A DNA stretch of 64,000 nt. Source: Rhodospirillales bacterium (GTDB lineage: Bacteria; Pseudomonadota; Alphaproteobacteria; Acetobacterales; Acetobacteraceae). A model generated the notes under the pieces. That model was not told where the DNA came from. It made no database searches and was given only the letters and a program-made list of their open reading frames with translations. The DNA lies in the NCBI GenBank assembly GCA_025362815.1, contig JANYFG010000039.1, positions 1 to 64,000 of the forward strand, in the 5' to 3' direction. A program made the position numbers and the translations under genes. Each line of letters starts with the position of its first letter. Position 1 is the first letter of the stretch. Positions 58,519 to 64,000 of this stretch are shown here, piece by piece.

Positions 58519-59252
58519 GCGTGGACGGCGGGTTGCTCGCGACCGTCGCGCTGGTGATGGTGCTGTCCGGCTTTGTGAAAGGCGTGATCGGGCTGGGGTT
58601 TGCGGCGGTGGGCGTGGGATTGCTTGGCCTTGTGATGCCGCCGGCGCAGGCCGCCGCCATTCTGGTGGTGCCGGCCACGGTGACGAATATCTGGCAGCTT
58701 TGGGCAGGCCCTGATTTTCGCGGCCTGCTGCGAAGGCTGTGGCCGATGCTGGTGGGGATCATGCTCGGCGGGTGGCTTGTTTCCGGCACGCTGTCCGGCG
58801 CGCGATCCGGCCACGCCCGATTCTGGCTGGGCGTTGTCCTGGCCGCCTATGCCGTGATCGGGCTGATCGGGCGCCGACCGCGCGTGCCGCCCCGGGCGGA
58901 AATCTGGATGGGGCCGATGGTAGGGCTGGCGACGGGGGTCGTGACCGGCGTGACGGGCGTTTTCATGATACCTGTGGTGCCGTATCTGGGCGGGCTTGGC
59001 CTGGACCGTGAGGATCTGATCCAGGCGTTGGGCCTGTCCTTCACTGTGGCCACCTTCACCCTGGCCCTTGATCTCGGACGCTCCGGCGTGTTCGAGCAGA
59101 CGCTTGTCATCACGTCGGTTGCAGCCCTGCTTCCGGCGAGCATCGGCATGGTAGCGGGCGAATATCTGCGCGCGCGTATTTCGCCCGCGTTGTTCCGGCG
59201 GTGCTTCTTCGCGGGCATGCTGGTTCTGGGGCTCGAACTGGCGCGTCACTGA
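58515..59252 (+). CDS. TSUP family (TauE/SafE) transporter
   Basis: LVMVLSGFVKGVIGLGFAAVGVGLLGLVMPPAQAAAILVVPATVTNIWQ. Confidence 0.88.
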   Translation: MSVDGGLLATVALVMVLSGFVKGVIGLGFAAVGVGLLGLVMPPAQAAAILVVPATVTNIWQLWAGPDFRGLLRRLWPMLVGIMLGGWLVSGTLSGARSGHARFWLGVVLAAYAVIGLIGRRPRVPPRAEIWMGPMVGLATGVVTGVTGVFMIPVVPYLGGLGLDREDLIQALGLSFTVATFTLALDLGRSGVFEQTLVITSVAALLPASIGMVAGEYLRARISPALFRRCFFAGMLVLGLELARH

Positions 59253-59269
59253 GGGGCGGATGTGGCCGA

Positions 59270-61258
59270 TCAAGCGGCCTTGACCCCTTCGGTGAAGCGG
59301 TGAAATTCGATGCTGAGGGCGGATGCCTGGGCGGAAACTTCGGCTGCGATGCTGTTCAGGCCATCGGCGGCCTGCCCGGCTCGGTCGGCGGCGAGGCGTA
59401 CCGCGTTGATGTTGTGACTGACGTTTTGCGTGCCGTGCGAGGCCTGTTCCACACTGCGGGCAATCTCGGCGGTGGCGCTTGCCTGCTGGCCCACGGCATC
59501 CGCCACTGTCACGCCGATCTGATTGATCTCGGCGATGATCCGGGCGATCTCACCGATTTCGCGCACGGCGTCCTGGGTGGCTCGCTGGATCGTGCTGATC
59601 TGGCGACCGATCTGGTCGGTGGCGCTTGCCGTCTGGCTGGCGAGTGTCTTGACCTCGGTGGCGACCACCGCGAACCCTTTTCCCGCCTCGCCGGCGCGTG
59701 CTGCCTCGATGGTGGCATTCAAAGCCAGCAGATTGGTCTGCGCCGCGATGGAGTGGATGAGCTGCACGACCTCGCCGATTTCATGCGCGCCCTGTGCGAG
59801 GCGCTTCACCGTGGCATCGGTATGTTCCGCGCTCACCACGGCGCGCTGTGCGACGGTGGCGGACTGGGCGACCTGGCGGGTGATCTCCTGGATCGACGCT
59901 GTCAACTGCTCGGCGGCGCTCGCGACCGTTTGGACGGACGACGATGTCTCGTCGGCGGCAGAGGCGGCGCCGAGTGACTGTGCGTTGGTCTGCTCGGCCG
60001 TGTCGGCCATGTCGCGGGCGGTTGTTGCCATGCCGCCCGCTGCCGCCGCCAAACCCTGCAGCGCGGTGTCGACCTTGGATTCGAAGCTCTGGGTCAGATG
60101 CTCCAGCAATTCCACCCGTTGCAGCCGGGCCTGCTGAGCGGTTTTCTCCAAATGCGCCATGCTTGCAGCCGCGATGGCGTTGGTTCGAAAGACGTCGAGC
60201 ATGCCAGCGATGGCGCCTATTTCATCGCGCCGGTTGGTGTCGCGGATCGGGGTTTCATGGTCACCATCGGCCAATCGGCGCATGGCGGCGGTGCTGCGAC
60301 GCAGTGGGGGTATGATGCCGCGTATGGTCAGGGCCGCCATGGCAAGCCCGGCCAGAACGCTGGCGCCGGTGGCCAGCAGCCCCAGGTGCAACGCATGATC
60401 GGTTTCCCGCATCGTGACCTCGCGCATCGCCTCGAAGGCGTTGGTGTAGGTTTTGTCGAGCTTGCCCAAGGCCACGACTCCAGCGGCAATTTCGGGACGC
60501 AGCGTGTCGTTATACAAATGATCGGCCTGCAACGCCGCGGTGGCCCAGGCCTCGAACACCGTTTTGTATTCGTCCACCAGGGCGGAGATCGGTGGCAGCA
60601 TGTTGGCCAGCTCGCCCAGCATCGGGGCCGCCGTGGCGATGACCGTCTCCAGGCTTTTGGCGATGCCCATGAAGGTCCGCAGCCTGTCCGGTTCGCGCGC
60701 GGACATGAATTGCTGGGCGCTGACGCGGGTGATCTGGATCTTTCGGTCGACCAGGAAGGCGGCGTAACGCTGGTCGGGGGCATCGTCGTCTGGGGCGGCC
60801 ACAAGCTCGTTGGAGGCGCGGGACAGATCGTTGCCCACCGAAATCAGCCGGATACGGGCCTGTTCGCCGAGATCGGTCAGGCGGACGAACGCCTCCAGCC
60901 CCTTGGCATGCTCGGCCAGCTTGCCGCGCAATGACTCCAGCGCCGGGCGATCGGCGGCGGGGATGCCGGCCAAAGTGCTGGTCAACCCGCTGACGGCGCT
61001 GGCGAGCTGGGCCTGCAGCTCGTTCTGCGTGACGCGATCGGCATACAGGCGATAGCGCGTTTCGGCGGCCTGCAGACGCTCGAACGATTGGCTGAGCGCG
61101 GAGATACGGCCGCCTTGCCGGCTGAGATTGGCCAGCTGGGCCAGCCGATCGTTCATGGTGTTGGTGGAGAACGCCGATAATCCGCCGATCGCCAAGGTGA
61201 TACCCACCAGAGCGCCGAAGCCGGCGCGGATACGATTGGCGATCGAAAATGAAACCAC
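59270..61258 (-). CDS. Methyl-accepting chemotaxis protein
   Basis: HAMP segment RRLADGDHETPIRDTNRRDEIGAIAGMLDVFR; LIHSIAAQTNLLALNATIEAARAGEAGKGFAVVATEVKTLA. Confidence 0.95.
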   Translation of the reverse strand: MVSFSIANRIRAGFGALVGITLAIGGLSAFSTNTMNDRLAQLANLSRQGGRISALSQSFERLQAAETRYRLYADRVTQNELQAQLASAVSGLTSTLAGIPAADRPALESLRGKLAEHAKGLEAFVRLTDLGEQARIRLISVGNDLSRASNELVAAPDDDAPDQRYAAFLVDRKIQITRVSAQQFMSAREPDRLRTFMGIAKSLETVIATAAPMLGELANMLPPISALVDEYKTVFEAWATAALQADHLYNDTLRPEIAAGVVALGKLDKTYTNAFEAMREVTMRETDHALHLGLLATGASVLAGLAMAALTIRGIIPPLRRSTAAMRRLADGDHETPIRDTNRRDEIGAIAGMLDVFRTNAIAAASMAHLEKTAQQARLQRVELLEHLTQSFESKVDTALQGLAAAAGGMATTARDMADTAEQTNAQSLGAASAADETSSSVQTVASAAEQLTASIQEITRQVAQSATVAQRAVVSAEHTDATVKRLAQGAHEIGEVVQLIHSIAAQTNLLALNATIEAARAGEAGKGFAVVATEVKTLASQTASATDQIGRQISTIQRATQDAVREIGEIARIIAEINQIGVTVADAVGQQASATAEIARSVEQASHGTQNVSHNINAVRLAADRAGQAADGLNSIAAEVSAQASALSIEFHRFTEGVKAA

Positions 61259-61317
61259 TGGCGCAGCGCTCCTTGGGAAACCGCCCCGAGGAATCGCAGA
61301 TAAAGGTTAAGCCGGGG

Positions 61318-61422
61318 TTAAGGCATGATCATTTGAGCAGGCAAATCATCATGCCTTAACCCTTTGTCTCATCGATCGTGTTCATGCGCTCGGGTTAGCA
61401 ACCCAAACGAATCACGATCTAA
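61318..61422 (-). repeat. Family 2 palindromic repeat, single inverted unit
   Basis: Reverse complement TTAGATCGTGATTCGTTTGGGTTGCTAACCCGAGCGCATGAACACGATC...TTAAGGCATGATGATTTG-N-CAAATGATCATGCCTTAA. Confidence 0.9.
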
Positions 61423-62525
61423 GGCGACGGCACGCCCAGCGCCTGTGCCGTGGCCACGAGGGCGCCCCAGGTGTCCAGCTGCAACGGCACGCCGTGGGCG
61501 AGGCGATGGGCCCGCGTGCGCGCCTCCTTTTCGCCGGGGACGAGAACCTCCACGCCGGGTTCGGCTGGGCGCGAGGCTTTGACGTAGCGGGCGTAGTCGG
61601 CTGCCTTGGCGGCGAAGTCGGTCGCGCCGAAATGGGTGGGGTCGAGGTAGATGGAGAACATGCCGTTGGTGATGCGGCCGCGTTTGCCACCGGGAATGGG
61701 GCCCGAGGTTTCGCCGCCGGTGAGCACGCCGGCCAGGATTTCGCACATGAAGGCGATGCCGGAGCCTTTGTGGTCGCCGAACGCGCGCAAGGCGCCGTCG
61801 CCGTTGGCGGGATCTCGCGGCCCGTTCGTGGTGAGGGGGCCGTAGAGGGTTTCGGGGTCGGACGAATGGCTTCCGTCGGGCCTGATCAGCGCCCCGTCCG
61901 GGAGGACCTTGCCGCCGTTGGAGGCGACGAGGACCTTGCCTTCGGCGACCAGGGATGTGGCGAAATCGAGCAAAAGCATGGGCTCATCGGCCGAAGCCGG
62001 GACGCCCACGCACATGGGATTGGTGGAGAAGCGCCGGTCGACGCCACCGTAGGGGGCGACCAGCTCGCCCTGGGAGACGTTGACGAAGTGGATCGAGACC
62101 AGGCCTTGCGCGGCGGCGCGTTCGGCCCAGTCGCCGATGCGGCCGATATGGCCGGAATGGCGGAGTGCGATGATGGACATGCCGGCGGCGCGGGCCTTGG
62201 CGATGCCGAGATCGACGGCGAGGGGGCCGATGGTCTGGCCGAAGCCGTAATTGCCGTCCACCACCGCATGGGTGGCGCTTTCGGTGACGATGGTGAGGGT
62301 TTGGCCGGCCACGACCTTGCCTTCGGTGAGCCATTGCACGTAGCGCGGGGTGCGGATGACGCCGTGGCTGTCGTGCCCGGTGAGGTTGGCGCCGAGCAGA
62401 TGATGGGCGATCTGGCCGGCTTCGCCCGGCTCGCAGCCGGCTTTGGCGAAAATGGCGGCGATGAAGGTTTGCAGCGCCTCGACGGGGATCAGATGGGTGG
62501 GAAGTTCGTTGAGAATCTTTGGCAT
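61419..62525 (-). CDS. Ldh family (malate/L-lactate-type) NAD(P)-dependent oxidoreductase
   Basis: HDSHGVIRTPRYVQWLTEGKVV; DGNYGFGQTIGPLAVDLGIAKARAAGMSIIALRHSGHIGRIGDWAERAA. Confidence 0.93.
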   Translation of the reverse strand: MPKILNELPTHLIPVEALQTFIAAIFAKAGCEPGEAGQIAHHLLGANLTGHDSHGVIRTPRYVQWLTEGKVVAGQTLTIVTESATHAVVDGNYGFGQTIGPLAVDLGIAKARAAGMSIIALRHSGHIGRIGDWAERAAAQGLVSIHFVNVSQGELVAPYGGVDRRFSTNPMCVGVPASADEPMLLLDFATSLVAEGKVLVASNGGKVLPDGALIRPDGSHSSDPETLYGPLTTNGPRDPANGDGALRAFGDHKGSGIAFMCEILAGVLTGGETSGPIPGGKRGRITNGMFSIYLDPTHFGATDFAAKAADYARYVKASRPAEPGVEVLVPGEKEARTRAHRLAHGVPLQLDTWGALVATAQALGVPSP

Positions 62526-63619
62526 CAGACGACGCGCCCGCCTTCATTTTCGATGAGGTGCATCTGGTTCATGTCGGCGGCGAGCGTCATCATGTGGCCG
62601 GGCTCGCAGGAGGTGGCGGGGTCGACGCGGGCGCAGACGGGGGCGCCGCCGTCGAAGAAGTGCACCATGGTTTCCATGCCCAGCGGCTCGGTGACGTCCA
62701 CCAGCGCCTCGAACAGCACGACGCCCGGCTTTTCGGTGTCGCGGGTTTCGGTGAGGTGCTCGGGGCGGAGGCCCAGGGTCATCTCGCGGCCGAGATAGGG
62801 GGTGTAGCGGGCCACGCGGGCAGCGGGGACGGGGAGTTTCACGCCGGAGGAAAGCTGCACTTTCAGGCCGTTGTCGTCCATCACGCGGACGGGCATGAAG
62901 TTCATCGAGGGTGAGCCGATGAAGCCTGCCACGAAGCGCGTGGCGGGGTTGTGGTAGAGCTCCTGGGGTGGGCCCACCTGTTCGATGCGGCCTTGGTTCA
63001 TCACCACCACGCGGTCTGCCAGGGTCATGGCCTCGATCTGGTCGTGGGTGACGTAGACGGTGGTGGTGCGGACGGTTTGGTGGACCTTCTTGATTTCGGT
63101 GCGCATCTGGACGCGGAGCTTGGCGTCGAGGTTCGAGAGCGGCTCGTCGAACAGGAAGACGCGGGGGTGGCGGACGATGGCGCGGCCCATGGCGACGCGC
63201 TGGCGCTGGCCGCCGGAGAGGGCCTTGGGCTTGCGTTGGAGGAGGGGCTCGATGTCGAGGATGCGGGCGGCTTCGTCGACGCGGGTTTTGATGTCGGACT
63301 TCGAGTATTTCCGCAGTTTCAGGCCGAACGCCATGTTGTCGAAGACGGACATGTGCGGGTAGAGCGCGTAGTTCTGAAAGACCATGGCGATGTCGCGGTC
63401 GCGCGGCGGCATGTCGTTGACCATGTCGCCGCCGATCCAGATCTCGCCGGAGGTTATTTCCTCGAGGCCCGCGATCATGCGCAGGGTGGTGGATTTGCCG
63501 CAGCCGGAGGGGCCGACGAGGACGACGAATTCCTCGTCCTTGATTTCCAAGTCGATGCCGTGGACGGCCTGGTAGGTTTCGTAGGACTTGACGACTTTTC
63601 GGACCGAAACCTGTGCCAC
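62525..63619 (-). CDS. ABC transporter ATP-binding protein (UgpC/MalK-type)
   Basis: VGPSGCGKSTTLRMIAGLEEITSGEIWIGGDMVNDMPPRDRDIAMVFQNYALYPHM; LSGGQRQRVAMGRAIVRHPRVFLFDEPLSNLDAKLR. Confidence 0.95.
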   Translation of the reverse strand: MAQVSVRKVVKSYETYQAVHGIDLEIKDEEFVVLVGPSGCGKSTTLRMIAGLEEITSGEIWIGGDMVNDMPPRDRDIAMVFQNYALYPHMSVFDNMAFGLKLRKYSKSDIKTRVDEAARILDIEPLLQRKPKALSGGQRQRVAMGRAIVRHPRVFLFDEPLSNLDAKLRVQMRTEIKKVHQTVRTTTVYVTHDQIEAMTLADRVVVMNQGRIEQVGPPQELYHNPATRFVAGFIGSPSMNFMPVRVMDDNGLKVQLSSGVKLPVPAARVARYTPYLGREMTLGLRPEHLTETRDTEKPGVVLFEALVDVTEPLGMETMVHFFDGGAPVCARVDPATSCEPGHMMTLAADMNQMHLIENEGGRVV

Positions 63620-63779
63620 TGTGCGCCCCTGTGCGTGTGCGCCGTGTGCGCGACTTATTGGTTCGGAGTGTGTGCGATGGCGGGGTGTTGCGCCAGGGGG
63701 GATGTTCGACGCGTCAACGATGTCAAGTGCGTTTGTTATTTATATTGACATTCTGGCGGTTTTACGTCATGTGTTGCGG

Positions 63780-64000
63780 ATGATCTGCCTTTTGTCCCTT
63801 CCGCTGCCCGCGCGTTTCACGCTGATCCTGAAAGGGGTTTGCGTGCTGGTGTTTGGGCGCATGGGGGCTGTGAGCGGGGCGAGCCCGGTGCTGATGGTGT
63901 TGCACGCGCGGTTGGTTCGCATGATGGCGCGTTTTGACCGGATTCTCGCGCGCCGGGAGGATGCGTGCCGGGTGCGTGGCATGGGTGTGGGCGATTGCGC
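63780..64000 (+). CDS. Hypothetical ORF running off the window edge
   Basis: Open frame from ATG 63780 (MICLLSLPLPARFTLILKGVCVLVFGRMG...) to the last base, no stop in window, so absent from the ORF track. Confidence 0.35.
   Translation, partial: MICLLSLPLPARFTLILKGVCVLVFGRMGAVSGASPVLMVLHARLVRMMARFDRILARREDACRVRGMGVGDC

Noticed and set aside
1-64000. tRNA, rRNA, IS elements, prophage, toxin-antitoxin or defence islands
   Set aside because: No convincing signature was seen by eye; a tRNAscan/Infernal/ISfinder run would be needed to exclude them formally.

Overview
High-GC (alphaproteobacterial, probably Acetobacteraceae-like; inference) chromosomal window, about 64 kb, densely packed with protein-coding genes. 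Main contents: (1) a catabolic/transport region (about 1-11.7 kb): luciferase-like monooxygenase (5' truncated by the window), Liv-type ABC importer, amidohydrolase, stand-alone xanthine-dehydrogenase-type large subunit, alpha/beta hydrolase, polysaccharide deacetylase, LysR regulator. (2) A second importer/aromatic degradation region (11.8-28 kb): NitT/TauT-type ABC importer with two permeases, LVIVD-type protein, CobW/G3E GTPase, second SBP, BKACE enzyme, SDR, hydroxyquinol-type dioxygenase, PTPS-like protein, HyuA/HyuB, GST. (3) Three small exported Y/P-rich proteins, a histidine kinase, oxidoreductases, a photolyase-family protein, AlkA, a lactate-permease-like protein, creatininase, PanE, SDR, an ABC exporter, a glycosyltransferase, a MarR-like gene broken by an amber codon, VOC, SDR, ComEC, GltX, an ECF sigma/anti-sigma pair divergent from a secreted protein/cytochrome b561/molybdopterin oxidoreductase operon, lipid/PHA catabolism, an MCP, an Ldh-family dehydrogenase and a UgpC-type ATPase. 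No rRNA, tRNA, CRISPR, IS or prophage was recognised. The most striking non-coding signals are two dispersed palindromic repeat families. Family 1 (7 loci) is AT-rich and has up to three consecutive hairpins. Family 2 (3 units) has two hairpins with compensatory stem changes. Both lie at the 3' ends of genes, and in four cases the repeat itself contains the stop codon of the neighbouring gene.
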